DNA of 64,000 bases from contig NZ_CP090059.1 in NCBI RefSeq assembly GCF_021391395.1, forward strand, positions 2,217,001 to 2,281,000. The letters run 5' to 3'. Position numbers and translations under genes: made by a program. This DNA comes from Sphingomonas cannabina. Its GTDB lineage: Bacteria > Pseudomonadota > Alphaproteobacteria > Sphingomonadales > Sphingomonadaceae. Shown here piece by piece: positions 10,623-19,419 of this stretch (position 1 is the first letter of the stretch; each line of letters opens with the position of its first letter). The notes below the pieces were generated by a model that was given only the letters and a program-made list of their open reading frames with translations, was not told the origin of the DNA and ran no database searches.

Positions 10623-12131
10623 TTGGTCGAATCGCACGGCAAGCCGTTGTTCATCCTGTCCTTTCGCCAACGCGACGAGCTGGCGGCGGCGACGACGCGC
10701 GGCGGCTGGCGGCCGGTGGCGGCGCGGCGGAGCGAAGGTGCGGCGCGGCGGCTGGTGGCGAGCGGCGCGGCGGTGGCGGTGATCGATGCGCGCGGTGCCC
10801 TCGACGAAGGGCTCGCCGCGACGCGGATGCTGGGCGAGGCGGTTGCCGCGGACGGGCGGGCGCTGCTGGTGCTCGTGTCGCACAATGATGCGGCGGCATT
10901 GCCGGAGTTCCGGGCGGCGGGGGCGACGCATTTCCTGGTGAGCCCGATGCGCGAGGTCGAGCTGCAGGAAGCGATCCGCTTCGCCGAGCGCCACGCCCAA
11001 CGCGCTTCCGGCGGCTGGATCACGGAAACGCAGCCGAGCGAGCCGCTGGCCTGGCGCTACGATCATGCGCGCCGCTCGCTCCAGCTTTCGCCCGCGCTGG
11101 CGGCGAGCCTGGAGGCGCCGGCGGATGCGAGCGTCAGCCAGATGCTGCGGCGGGTGCGCGAGGATCGGCCGCTGCTCGCGGCAGCATTGCGGCGGCTGGA
11201 GCAGCGGGAGAGCGCGACCTTCGCCCACGACTTGCCGGGCGTGGGGCGGGTGGTCGAGCACATCCAGCGCGACCCGCGTACCGGACGGCTCCATGCGCTG
11301 ATCGAGCCGTTGGGCGAGACGCCCGATGCCAGCGCGGAGATGCGCGACGTGTTCCCGCGCCGCTCGCGGTCGCTGGCGACGCTGGCGGAGGAACTGCCGC
11401 GTGCCTTTGCCGAGCACGAGATCGACGTGCTGTTCCAGCCGCAGGTGGTGTGCGCGACCGGGCAGATCGTCGGGGTGGAGGCGCTGGCGCGCTGGCACCA
11501 TCCCCGGCTGGGCGAGATCGGAGCGGAGGCGCTGATCGCGGCGGCGGCGCGGGCGGGGCAGGGGCCGGTGCTGTCGGGCTATCTCCAGAATCGCGCGCTC
11601 GGCGCCGCTGCCGGGTGGGCGGGGGCGCTGGCGCGGCTCAAGCTGTCGATCAACGTCACGGCGGAGGATCTGGCAGCGCCGGGATTCGGGGCGACGATGC
11701 TGGAGCGGATTGCCGCGCACGGCATCGCGCCGGAGCGGGTGACGGTCGAGGTGACGGAGAGCGGACTGATCGAATCGCTCGAATCGGCCACGGAGGCGCT
11801 GGAGATGCTGCGCGGCGCCGGATGCCTGATCGCGATCGACGATTTCGGGACGGGCTATTCGAGCCTCGCCTATCTCAACGCGCTGCCGCTCGACGTGTTG
11901 AAGCTCGACAAGCGGATGACGCAGCAGATGGTGAGCTCGCCGCGCGAGCGGATCGTGGTGCGCGGGGTGATCGGCATGGCGCGGTCGCTGGGGCTGTCGG
12001 TGGTGGCCGAGGGGGTCGAGACGCGGGAGCAGCTCGACCGCGTGATCGCGGAAGGGTGCGACCTCTACCAGGGGTATCTGTGTGCGCCCGCGGTGGACAG
12101 CGCGCGGTTGGCGGAACTGGTCGGGGCCTGA
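10623..12131 (+). CDS. EAL-domain cyclic-di-GMP phosphodiesterase-like protein
   Basis: The 502-aa product has a C-terminal EAL domain (about residues 260-500) predicted to hydrolyse cyclic di-GMP. All key motifs are present: VEALARW (EAL at 286-288), NVTAEDLA, EVTESGLIE, IDDFGTGYSSL, LKLDK, AEGVET and QGYL. An active enzyme is therefore likely. The N-terminal third resembles a degenerate receiver domain (LVLVSHNDA; GATHFLVSP) without clear phospho-acceptor residues, and the middle has no recognisable GGDEF. No ATG fits the domain start. A TTG at 10623 lies 5 bases after a GAGGGGG ribosome site and is preferred. The window also encodes a PilZ-domain protein (19014-19373), a possible reader of the same messenger. 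Confidence 0.87.
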   Translation: MVESHGKPLFILSFRQRDELAAATTRGGWRPVAARRSEGAARRLVASGAAVAVIDARGALDEGLAATRMLGEAVAADGRALLVLVSHNDAAALPEFRAAGATHFLVSPMREVELQEAIRFAERHAQRASGGWITETQPSEPLAWRYDHARRSLQLSPALAASLEAPADASVSQMLRRVREDRPLLAAALRRLEQRESATFAHDLPGVGRVVEHIQRDPRTGRLHALIEPLGETPDASAEMRDVFPRRSRSLATLAEELPRAFAEHEIDVLFQPQVVCATGQIVGVEALARWHHPRLGEIGAEALIAAAARAGQGPVLSGYLQNRALGAAAGWAGALARLKLSINVTAEDLAAPGFGATMLERIAAHGIAPERVTVEVTESGLIESLESATEALEMLRGAGCLIAIDDFGTGYSSLAYLNALPLDVLKLDKRMTQQMVSSPRERIVVRGVIGMARSLGLSVVAEGVETREQLDRVIAEGCDLYQGYLCAPAVDSARLAELVGA

Positions 12132-12183
12132 GCGGCGATATTGTCGCGGGAGCCCTCCACCGCTTTCGGTGATCCGTCTCTCC

Positions 12184-12282
12184 TTCGTCATTCTCGCGAA
12201 GGCGGGAATCCATTGTCGCTGAAGCGGATGAGAGCCACTACCGCCAGCCAGAATGGATTCCCGCCTTCGCGGGAATGACGAA
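12184..12282. repeat. Long inverted repeat between EAL gene and mfd
   Basis: Two 31-base arms (12184-12214 and 12252-12282) are reverse complements with one mismatch. Each contains the core GCGAAGGCGGGAATCCATT. The 37-base loop is unrelated. It lies just after the EAL gene in a convergent junction, so the transcript would form a very strong hairpin. Confidence 0.85.
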
Positions 12283-12321
12283 GATTGGGATATCACGCCA
12301 AACTACGTCACTACCAAAAAT

Positions 12322-12676
12322 GTTGACTAACTTGACTTGCCGCATGTGTGTGCGAGCCACTCCGCTGGAGATGCGGTGTGAAGGCGACAGGGACGCGACA
12401 GGGACGCGACAGGGACGCGACAGGGACGCGACAGGGACGCGACAGGGACGCGACAGGGACGCGACAGGGACGCGACAGGGACGCGACAGGGACGCGACAG
12501 GGACGCGACAGGGACGCGACAGGGACGCGACAGGGACGCGACAGGGACGCGACAGGGACGCGACAGGGACGCGGCGCCGACGCGACTTGGACAGGATCTA
12601 CGAACTCAAAGAGCAGGCCAGTGCCGCAGCGGCACCGGGCTCGGTAAGCCAAGCAGGCGAAATCCTACATTGCAAG
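12322..12676. repeat. Dispersed repeat element, copy 1 (contains minisatellite)
   Basis: This stretch has three parts that recur in the same order at 34919-35159. The head is 37 bases starting GTTGACTAACTTGACT (about 27 of 37 bases match copy 2). The middle is GCGAC-rich tandem repeats. The tail is about 90 bases ending in a 30-base block (12647-12676) identical in both copies, with core AAGCAGGCGAAATCCTACAT. The copies differ mainly in the repeat middle and by a one-base length change in the tail, which shifts any reading frame. The element is therefore unlikely to be protein-coding. I know of no named family for it. Confidence 0.75.
12384..12570. repeat. Minisatellite: 17 perfect copies of an 11-bp unit
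   Basis: The unit GCGACAGGGAC repeats 17 times without a single change over 187 bases, then decays into GCGGCGCCGACGCGACTTGG. Because 11 is not a multiple of three, all frames stay open through it and yield 11-residue periodic peptides. Those peptides are not evidence of a gene. Perfect identity implies recent expansion or active homogenisation. Confidence 0.97.
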
Positions 12677-12723
12677 CCAGGGCGAAGAGTTCGTGGCCGC
12701 CCGTTCCAGGGCCGTGCTGCCAG

Positions 12724-12856
12724 TCAATCCTCCCCCGCCAGGGGGAGGTGTCAGCCACAGGCTGACGGAGGGGGAGGACGGCGATCCGCTATCGATGTGC
12801 TTCCTCCCCCTCCGTCACGCTTCGCGTGCCACCTCCCCCTGGCGGGGGAGGATTGA
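12724..12856. repeat. Palindromic intergenic repeat, family A copy 1
   Basis: Perfect 27-base terminal inverted repeats (12724-12750 and 12830-12856, core CCCGCCAGGGGGAGGTG) flank a centre with further inner palindromes (GGCTGACGGAGGGGGAGGA against CCTCCCCCTCCGTCACGC). A second, closely similar copy is at 21931-22059. It lies 37 bases before the end of mfd. Confidence 0.9.
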
Positions 12857-12893
12857 AGAAGGCCACCTTCCCCGCGGTTCTGAATCCCCCCGC

Positions 12894-15800
12894 CTAACCC
12901 GCCGCCTTCGCCAGCCCGCGCGAGAGCTGGAGCGCGCCGTTGAGCCGCGCCTTCGGGTCGGCCCAGGCACGGTTGATAACGAGGCGATGATCGGGGCGCA
13001 GCTTTGCGGTGTCGCCGAGGCGCGCGACATAGGCGAGCAGGCCGTCGATGTTGGGGAACCTGTCCTCGTGGAAGCTCACCAGCGCGCCCTTGGGGCCGAC
13101 GTCGATCTTGGCGACGCAGGCGTGCTTGGCGTTGAGCTTGATCTCCATGAGGCGCAGCAGGTTCTCGGTCTCGTCGGGGAGTTTGCCGAAGCGGTCGATC
13201 ATCTCGGCGGCGAACGCCTCCAGCCCGGCGACCTCGTCGATCTCGTTGAGGCGGCGGTAGAGGCCCATGCGCAGGTCGAGATCGGGGACGTAGACGTCCG
13301 GAATCAGGATCGGCGCGTCGATGGTGATCTGGGGGCTGAAATCGGTGGGGCGCTGGAGCGCTCCGCCGGCGCGGGCTTCGAGGATCGCCTCCTCCAGCAT
13401 CGACTGGTAGAGTTCGTAGCCGACCTCCTTGATATGGCCGGACTGCTCGTCGCCGAGCAGGTTGCCGGCGCCGCGGATGTCGAGATCGTGGCTGGCGAGC
13501 TGGAAACCGGCGCCGAGCGATTCGAGGTCGGAGAGCACCTTGAGCCGCTTTTCCGCCGCCTCGGTCATCAGCCGTTCGGGCGGCGTGGTGAGATAGGCGT
13601 AGGCGCGCGTTTTCGCCCGGCCGACGCGGCCGCGGAGCTGATAGAGCTGGGCGAGGCCGAAGCGGTCGGCACGGTTGACGATCATCGTGTTGGCGGAGGG
13701 GATGTCGATCCCGCTCTCGATGATGGTGGTCGAGACCAGCACCTCGAACTTCTTGTCGTAGAAGGCCGACATCCGCTCCTCGACCTCGGTCGGGGACATC
13801 TGGCCATGGGCGACGACGTAGCGGACCTCAGGCACCGCCTCGCGCAGGAACTCCTCGATGTCGGGCAGGTCGGCGATGCGCGGGGTGACGACGAAGCTCT
13901 GGCCGCCGCGATAATGTTCGCGCAGCAGCGCCTCGCGCAGCACGACCGGGTCCCAGGGCATGACATAGGTGCGCACCGCGAGGCGATCGACCGGCGGGGT
14001 CTGGATCACCGACAGCTCACGCAGGCCGGACATCGCCATCTGCAGGGTGCGCGGGATCGGGGTGGCGGTGAGGGTCAGGACGTGGACGTCGGTCTTGAGC
14101 GCCTTCAGCCGTTCCTTGTGGGTGACGCCGAAGCGCTGCTCCTCGTCGACGATGACGAGACCGAGCCGCTTGAACTCGATGCCCTTGGCGAGGAGCGCAT
14201 GGGTGCCGACGACGATGTCGATCTTGCCCGAGGTGAGTCCTTCCTTGACCGCCTTGGCCTCATTGGCGGGGACGAGGCGGGAGAGGCGGCCGATCTCGAT
14301 CGGGAAGCCTTCGAAGCGTTCGCGGAAGTTGTTGTAGTGCTGGCGGGCGAGCAAAGTGGTCGGGCACACCACCGCCACCTGCATTCCCGCCATCGCCGCG
14401 ACGAAGGCGGCGCGCAGCGCGACCTCGGTCTTGCCGAAGCCGACGTCGCCGACGATCAGCCGGTCCATCGGCTTGCCGGCGGACAGGTCTTCCAGCGCAT
14501 CGGCGATGGCGCGGTCCTGGTCGTCCGTCTCCTGATAGGGGAAGCGGTCGACGAAGGTCGCGAAGCCGGTGGCGTCGGGCTCGGCGACCTCGGCGGGGCG
14601 CAGCGCGCGTTCGGCGGCGGTCTTGATGAGCTCGCCCGCGATCTCGCGGATGCGCTCCTTCATCCGCGCCTTGCGGCGCTGCCACGCCTCGCCGCCGAGG
14701 CGGTCGAGGGCGGCGCCTTCTTCGCTGGAGCCGTAGCGGCTCAGCACCTCGAGGTTCTCGACCGGCACGTAGAGCTTGTCGCCGCCGGCATAGGTGAGCG
14801 CGACGCAATCGTGCGGCGCCCGTTGCACCGGGATCTGCGTCAGCCCTTCGTAACGGCCGATGCCATGGTCGACGTGGACGACGAGGTCGCCGGGCGACAG
14901 CGTGGCGAGCTCGGCGAGGAAGGCGTCGGCCGACTTGCGGCGCTTCTGCCGGCGGACGAGGCGGTCGCCGAGCATGTCCTGTTCGGTGAGTAGCGCGACA
15001 TCGGGCGCGGTGAAGCCGTGGTCGAGCGGGAGGACGATCAGGGCGGTGCCCTTGTCGCCCGCCGCCTGCGCTTCCTGCCAGCTGTCGACGAGGCGGAGGC
15101 CCTTGAGATCATGGTCTTCAAGCAGCCCCTTGAGGCGCTCGCGCGAACCCTGGGAATAGCTGGCGAGGACCGTCTTGCGGCCCGCCGCTTTCACATTGGC
15201 GAGGTGGGCGACGACCGCCTCGTAGACATTCTTGCCGCCCGACCGCTCGGGCGCGAAGTCGCGGGGGCCGTCGACGTTGAATTCGAGGACGGTCGCGCTC
15301 TCGGGCTCGTGGAAGGGGGTGGCGACATGCGCGGGCGTGGCTTTCAGCGCCTCGGCCCATTCCTCCGACGTCAGGTACAGCGCGTCGGGAGCGAGCGGGC
15401 GGTAGCTGCCTGGCTCGGCGCCGGCGGCGCGCATACGATTGGCATGATAATCGGCGATCGCCTCGAATCGCGCTTCGGCGGCGCCGGAAACGCCGGTGTC
15501 GCGGACCACGACGGCGCCGTCCGGCAGATGATCGAACAGCGTCTCCAGCCGCTCCTCGAACAGCGGCAGCCAATGCTCCATGCCGGCGAGGCGGCGGCCG
15601 TCGCTCACCGCCTCGTAGAGCGGGTCGCCGGTGGCGGTGGCGCCGAACTTCTCGCGGTAGCGGGTGCGGAAGCGCTTGATCGAGTCCTCGTCGAGCAGCG
15701 CTTCGGAGGCGGGGAGGAGGGTGAAGCCCGGGACGGTGCCGGTGGTGCGCTGCGTGGCGGGATCGAAGGTGCGCACCGTCTCGATCTCGTCGCCGAAGAA

Positions 15801-16349
15801 ATCGAGGCGCAGGCCCTGCTCGGCGCCCGAGGGGAAGAGGTCGACCAGGCCGCCGCGGACGGCGAACTCGCCCGCGTCCGCGACGGTTTCGGTGCGGACA
15901 TAGCCGTTAGCCTGGAGGAGGGCGGTCAGGCGGTCGAGCGAGATGCGTTCGCCTGGGGCAAGCCTGGCGACGAGCTGGCGGATGCGGAACGGGGTGAGGG
16001 TGCGCTGGGCGGCGGCGTTGGCGGTGGTGACGAGGAGGCGGGGCGCCTTCGCCGGCTGCTGGAGCGCGTGGAGCGTCGCCAGCCGCTCCGACATCATCCT
16101 CAGCGTCGGCGAGGCGCGGTCGTAGGGCAGGCAGTCCCAGGCCGGGAAGGTCAGTATCTCCAGCTCCGGCGCGAAGAAGGGCGCGGTTGCCGCGACCTCG
16201 CGCATCGCCGCTTCGTCGGGGACGATGAACACCGCACCGCCCTTGGCCGCGCGGGCGAGATCGGCGAGCAGCACCGGCTGGAACCCGGTCGCCACGCCGG
16301 CGAGGGTGAGGGGGGATCTGGCGGAGAGGATTTTATTGAGGTCGGACAT
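12894..16349 (-). CDS. mfd: Transcription-repair coupling factor
   Basis: This 1,151-aa DNA translocase removes RNA polymerase stalled at lesions and recruits UvrA. The N-terminal UvrB-like region is followed by the RNA-polymerase-interacting domain (LSPGDLVVHVDHGIGRYEGL). Next come helicase motors with Walker A GDVGFGKTEVAL and the DEEQ box (VIVDEEQRFGVTHKERLKAL). The RecG-like motif VGRAKTRAYAYL and a C-terminal TRCF domain complete it. The start MSDLNKIL has a GAAAGAAG ribosome site. A longer open frame upstream only reads through the palindromic repeat at 16362-16460 and is rejected. It lies downstream of sdhE on the same strand. Confidence 0.96.
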   Translation of the reverse strand: MSDLNKILSARSPLTLAGVATGFQPVLLADLARAAKGGAVFIVPDEAAMREVAATAPFFAPELEILTFPAWDCLPYDRASPTLRMMSERLATLHALQQPAKAPRLLVTTANAAAQRTLTPFRIRQLVARLAPGERISLDRLTALLQANGYVRTETVADAGEFAVRGGLVDLFPSGAEQGLRLDFFGDEIETVRTFDPATQRTTGTVPGFTLLPASEALLDEDSIKRFRTRYREKFGATATGDPLYEAVSDGRRLAGMEHWLPLFEERLETLFDHLPDGAVVVRDTGVSGAAEARFEAIADYHANRMRAAGAEPGSYRPLAPDALYLTSEEWAEALKATPAHVATPFHEPESATVLEFNVDGPRDFAPERSGGKNVYEAVVAHLANVKAAGRKTVLASYSQGSRERLKGLLEDHDLKGLRLVDSWQEAQAAGDKGTALIVLPLDHGFTAPDVALLTEQDMLGDRLVRRQKRRKSADAFLAELATLSPGDLVVHVDHGIGRYEGLTQIPVQRAPHDCVALTYAGGDKLYVPVENLEVLSRYGSSEEGAALDRLGGEAWQRRKARMKERIREIAGELIKTAAERALRPAEVAEPDATGFATFVDRFPYQETDDQDRAIADALEDLSAGKPMDRLIVGDVGFGKTEVALRAAFVAAMAGMQVAVVCPTTLLARQHYNNFRERFEGFPIEIGRLSRLVPANEAKAVKEGLTSGKIDIVVGTHALLAKGIEFKRLGLVIVDEEQRFGVTHKERLKALKTDVHVLTLTATPIPRTLQMAMSGLRELSVIQTPPVDRLAVRTYVMPWDPVVLREALLREHYRGGQSFVVTPRIADLPDIEEFLREAVPEVRYVVAHGQMSPTEVEERMSAFYDKKFEVLVSTTIIESGIDIPSANTMIVNRADRFGLAQLYQLRGRVGRAKTRAYAYLTTPPERLMTEAAEKRLKVLSDLESLGAGFQLASHDLDIRGAGNLLGDEQSGHIKEVGYELYQSMLEEAILEARAGGALQRPTDFSPQITIDAPILIPDVYVPDLDLRMGLYRRLNEIDEVAGLEAFAAEMIDRFGKLPDETENLLRLMEIKLNAKHACVAKIDVGPKGALVSFHEDRFPNIDGLLAYVARLGDTAKLRPDHRLVINRAWADPKARLNGALQLSRGLAKAAG

Positions 16350-16361
16350 TTCACTTCTTTC

Positions 16362-16460
16362 GCCCCTCCCTTCAGGGGAGGGGTTAGAGGTGGGGCGGTG
16401 CAACTGGCGATTGGCTTGCGGCCAGGCCCCACCCCAACCCCTCCCCTGAAGGGGAGGGGC
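16362..16460. repeat. Palindromic intergenic repeat, family C
   Basis: Arms GCCCCTCCCTTCAGGGGAGG and its near reverse complement at 16441-16460 enclose a second pair of arms (GAGGTGGGG against CCCCACCCC). The element fills the gap between sdhE and mfd on the same strand, unlike most copies here, which sit between convergent genes. Confidence 0.85.
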
Positions 16461-16465
16461 TTTGG

Positions 16466-16732
16466 CTATCTCGCGATCGGAACGTAACTGAGGGTCTTGA
16501 GTGCGGTCATCATCTCCCCCTGCCAGCGCTCGGGGACCGGCTGCGTGCCCATCGCCCAGGCCATGATGTCAACGTCCTGCTCCTCCAGGAACGCCTCGAA
16601 CCAGGCGATGTCGGCGTCGCTCCAGCCGGTGGCGTGGGCGTCGAAGAAGCCGCCGATCATCAGGTCGGCTTCCTTGGTGCCGCGGTGCCAGGCGCGGAAG
16701 CGCAGGCGCTTGAGGCGGTGTTCGCGGTCCAT
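16466..16732 (-). CDS. sdhE: Succinate dehydrogenase assembly factor 2 (SdhE/Sdh5 family)
   Basis: This small 88-aa cytosolic protein attaches FAD covalently to the succinate dehydrogenase flavoprotein. The invariant RGTKE motif is at residues 17-21 (AWHRGTKEADLMIGGFF), and the helical DIAWFEAFLEEQDVDIMAW segment is typical. The length is normal for the family. The gene is divergent from recG, separated by 72 bases, and precedes mfd. This recG-sdhE-mfd grouping is familiar in alphaproteobacteria. Confidence 0.93.
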   Translation of the reverse strand: MDREHRLKRLRFRAWHRGTKEADLMIGGFFDAHATGWSDADIAWFEAFLEEQDVDIMAWAMGTQPVPERWQGEMMTALKTLSYVPIAR

Positions 16733-16804
16733 GAGACTCCAACGACGAATGGCCGGCAGCGCTGGTCGGAGCGGTCGGCGATGGGTAGAGATGGCGAGAT
16801 AGCC

Positions 16805-18871
16805 ATGCGTCCCGCCATCCTCAACCCGCTGTTCGCCGAAGTGACCGTCCTCAAGGGCGTGGGGGCCGGGCTTGCCAAGCCCTTGGAACGGCTGGGGATC
16901 GCGCGGGTGGTCGATGTCGCCTTCCACCTGCCGACAGGGTGGATCGACCGGCTGCCGCGCGAGGAGCTGGATGTCGCAGATGCCGGACGGGTGATCGCGA
17001 TCACGCTGACCCCGGTCTCCTACCGCATGGGCGGCAGCGCGCGCAGCCCGGCGCGGGTGCAGGCGGTGGACGCCGGGGGCAATTACGTGAGCCTCGTCTA
17101 TTTCGGCGGCAGCTCGGCGTGGGTGAAGAAGCTGCTGCCCCTCAATGAACCCCGGCGGGTGTCGGGCAAGCTCGAGACTTATGGCCAGGAGCTGCAGATC
17201 GTCCATCCCGACTATGTCGTGCCGCTCGAGGAAGCACCGGCGGCGGGGGAGCGCGAGGCGATCTATCCGCTGACCGAAGGCATGACCTCGCGCCGGCTCG
17301 CGGCGCTGGCGGCACAGGCGGTGGAGCGGGCGCCGGATCTGCCCGAATGGATCGAGCCGAGCCTCAAGGCGACGCGCGGCTGGCCCGGGTGGAAGGAGGC
17401 GCTGGCGCGCATCCATGCCGATCCCGCCGATGCGAAGGCGCGCGAGCGGCTCGCCTATGACGAGGTGTTCGCCAACCAGCTTGCGCTGCTGCTGGTGCGG
17501 GGCGAGGCGCGCTCGAAACGCGGCGTGCCGCTGGTAGGCGAGGGGCGTCTCAGGCAGCAGCTGCGTCTGCCTTATGCCCCGACCGGCGCACAGGCCCGCA
17601 CGATCGCCGAGATCGAGGGGGACATGGCGCAGGCGCAGCCGATGCTGCGGCTGCTGCAGGGCGACGTCGGATCGGGCAAGACGCTGGTGGCGCTGATGGC
17701 GCTGCTGATCGCGGCCGAGGCGGGGGCGCAGGGGGCGTTGCTGGCGCCGACCGAGATCCTCGCGCGGCAGCATTTCGAGACGTTGCAGCGGATGCTTGCC
17801 GGGCTGCCGGTGTCGGTCGCGATCCTCACCGGGCGCGACAAGGGGCGGGCTCGGGAGGCGACGCTGATGGGGCTCGCCGACGGATCGATCGACATCCTGG
17901 TGGGCACGCATGCGATCTTCCAGGAAGGGGTGAGCTACCGGAAGCTGGGGCTGGTGGTGGTCGACGAGCAGCATCGCTTCGGCGTCGCCCAGCGGATGAT
18001 GCTCCAGGCCAAGGCCGAGCGGCCGCCGCACCTGCTGGTGATGACCGCGACGCCGATCCCGCGCACGCTGACGCTGGCGCAGTACGGCGAGATGGACGTG
18101 AGCCGGCTCGACGAGATGCCGCCGGGACGCCAGCCGATCGAGACGCGGGTGATCTCGGACGATCGGCTCGACGAGGTGGTGGATGCGCTGGCGCGGCACT
18201 TGTCGAATGAAGGGCAGGCTTATTGGGTTTGTCCGTTGGTCGAGGAGAGCGAGAAGAGCGATCTCGCTGCCGCCGAAGCGCGGGCGGCGGCTTTGCAGGC
18301 GCGGTTCGGCGATCGCGTCGGGCTGGTCCACGGCCGGATGAAGGGGCCGGAGAAGGACGCGGTGATGGCGCGCTTCGCCGCGGGCCAGGTCGCGGTGCTG
18401 GTGGCGACGACGGTGATCGAGGTCGGCGTCGACGTGCCCAACGCGACACTGATCGTGATCGAGCATGCCGACCGGTTCGGACTCGCGCAGCTCCACCAGC
18501 TGCGCGGGCGCGTGGGGCGGGGCGGCGGACGGTCGGTGTGCCTGCTGCTGCGGACGGCGGGGCCGCTCGGCGAGACTTCCCGGGCGCGGCTGGCGCTGAT
18601 GCGGGAGACCAACGACGGTTTCCGGATTGCCGAGGAGGACCTCAGGCTGCGCGGCGCCGGCGAGATGCTGGGAACGCGCCAGTCGGGCGAGCAGCAGTTC
18701 CGCCTTGCCCCGCCGGAGACGTTCGCCGAGCTGATCGGCATGGCCAACGGCGACGCGCGCCTGCTGGTCGACCGCGACGGCGGGCTCGAGGGCGAACGTG
18801 GCCAGGCGGCGCGGATCGCGCTCTATCTGTTCGAGCGCGACGCGGCGGTGGGATTGCTGCGGGCAGGGTAG
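16805..18871 (+). CDS. recG: ATP-dependent DNA helicase RecG
   Basis: This 688-aa branched-DNA translocase processes stalled replication forks. The N-terminal wedge/OB domain is visible (VTVLKGVGAGLAKPLERLGI; FHLPTGWIDR). Helicase motifs follow: Walker A GDVGSGKTLVALMALLI, the DEQH box VVVDEQHRFGVAQRMMLQ, motif III MTATPIPRTL, motif V TTVIEVGVDVPNA, and QLHQLRGRVGRGG. I chose the ATG at 16805, which follows GAGAT and begins the conserved N-terminus. Earlier in-frame codons overlap sdhE without support. Confidence 0.96.
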   Translation: MRPAILNPLFAEVTVLKGVGAGLAKPLERLGIARVVDVAFHLPTGWIDRLPREELDVADAGRVIAITLTPVSYRMGGSARSPARVQAVDAGGNYVSLVYFGGSSAWVKKLLPLNEPRRVSGKLETYGQELQIVHPDYVVPLEEAPAAGEREAIYPLTEGMTSRRLAALAAQAVERAPDLPEWIEPSLKATRGWPGWKEALARIHADPADAKARERLAYDEVFANQLALLLVRGEARSKRGVPLVGEGRLRQQLRLPYAPTGAQARTIAEIEGDMAQAQPMLRLLQGDVGSGKTLVALMALLIAAEAGAQGALLAPTEILARQHFETLQRMLAGLPVSVAILTGRDKGRAREATLMGLADGSIDILVGTHAIFQEGVSYRKLGLVVVDEQHRFGVAQRMMLQAKAERPPHLLVMTATPIPRTLTLAQYGEMDVSRLDEMPPGRQPIETRVISDDRLDEVVDALARHLSNEGQAYWVCPLVEESEKSDLAAAEARAAALQARFGDRVGLVHGRMKGPEKDAVMARFAAGQVAVLVATTVIEVGVDVPNATLIVIEHADRFGLAQLHQLRGRVGRGGGRSVCLLLRTAGPLGETSRARLALMRETNDGFRIAEEDLRLRGAGEMLGTRQSGEQQFRLAPPETFAELIGMANGDARLLVDRDGGLEGERGQAARIALYLFERDAAVGLLRAG

Positions 18872-18874
18872 CTA

Positions 18875-19013
18875 CCAAATCCTCCCCGGCACGGGGAGGG
18901 GGACCGCCGCCGAAGGCGGTGGTGGAGGGGGGCCTCGGCGCCGGACTCGCTTGCGGCGAGCCCCCTCCACCATGCTTCGCATGGTCCCCCTCCCCGTGCC
19001 GGGGAGGATTTGG
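18875..19013. repeat. Palindromic intergenic repeat, family B copy 1
   Basis: Terminal inverted arms of about 31 bases (core CCTCCCCGGCACGGGGAGGG) enclose smaller palindromes (CCGCCGAAGGCGG; CCATGCTTCGCATGG). It exactly fills the gap between the convergent recG and PilZ genes, so it may terminate both. Related copies are at 27552-27700 and 59874-60009. Confidence 0.9.
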
Positions 19014-19373
19014 TCAGCTCTGTTTCACCAGCACCGCGATCAGCTCGTAATAGGCGGCGGCCCTGATCGGCCTCTCGAACAGGCAGCCGATGCGGCCGCC
19101 GAGCGACCAGCGGACCTCGCTCACCACAGACCCCACCATCGGCAGCACCAGCCGCAGCCGCTCACCGACGGCGATCTCGGTCTCGCAGCGCGCCATCATG
19201 CCGTGGGGCGAGATGTTGACGATCAGCAGCGGGAGCGAGCGGCCGTCGGCGGTGCCGGCGCGGGCGCGGTGATGGACCTCGTCGCGGGCCACCATCCGTT
19301 CGTCGGCATAGGCCAGGTTCCCGATCGTCATATCCGCTTCCCCGCTGGCGGGCCCATCTAGCCCGGCAGACAT
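19014..19373 (-). CDS. PilZ-domain protein
   Basis: The 119-aa product is a stand-alone PilZ domain, a cyclic-di-GMP receptor fold. The arginine motif RMVAR lies near the N-terminus, and the second motif is NISPHG (NxSxxG), followed by a beta strand and GERLRLVLPMVGSVVSEVRW, as in family members. The ATG at 19373 is preferred. A second possible start at 19331 would leave 105 aa and keep the whole domain. It lies 46 bases downstream of tyrS on the same strand. The output process cannot be inferred. Confidence 0.82.
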   Translation of the reverse strand: MSAGLDGPASGEADMTIGNLAYADERMVARDEVHHRARAGTADGRSLPLLIVNISPHGMMARCETEIAVGERLRLVLPMVGSVVSEVRWSLGGRIGCLFERPIRAAAYYELIAVLVKQS

Positions 19374-19419
19374 GAAAAGCTCTGCAATAAAGCTACTTAA
19401 CGAGGTGTTGCGCCCCCCT

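Noticed and set aside
12384..12570. CRISPR array.
   Set aside because: Repeats are 11 bp and directly adjacent, with no spacers and no cas genes nearby.
12275..12856. Open frames on both strands through the 11-bp array with 11-residue periodic peptides.
   Set aside because: An 11-base unit keeps all frames open if none of its shifted readings has a stop. The conserved tail shifts frame between the two element copies, so coding is not supported.
12693..16487. Plus-strand open frames of 766 and 489 codons across mfd.
   Set aside because: They are antisense to a fully recognisable mfd and show repeat-like Asp/Leu/Val-rich composition without any domain.
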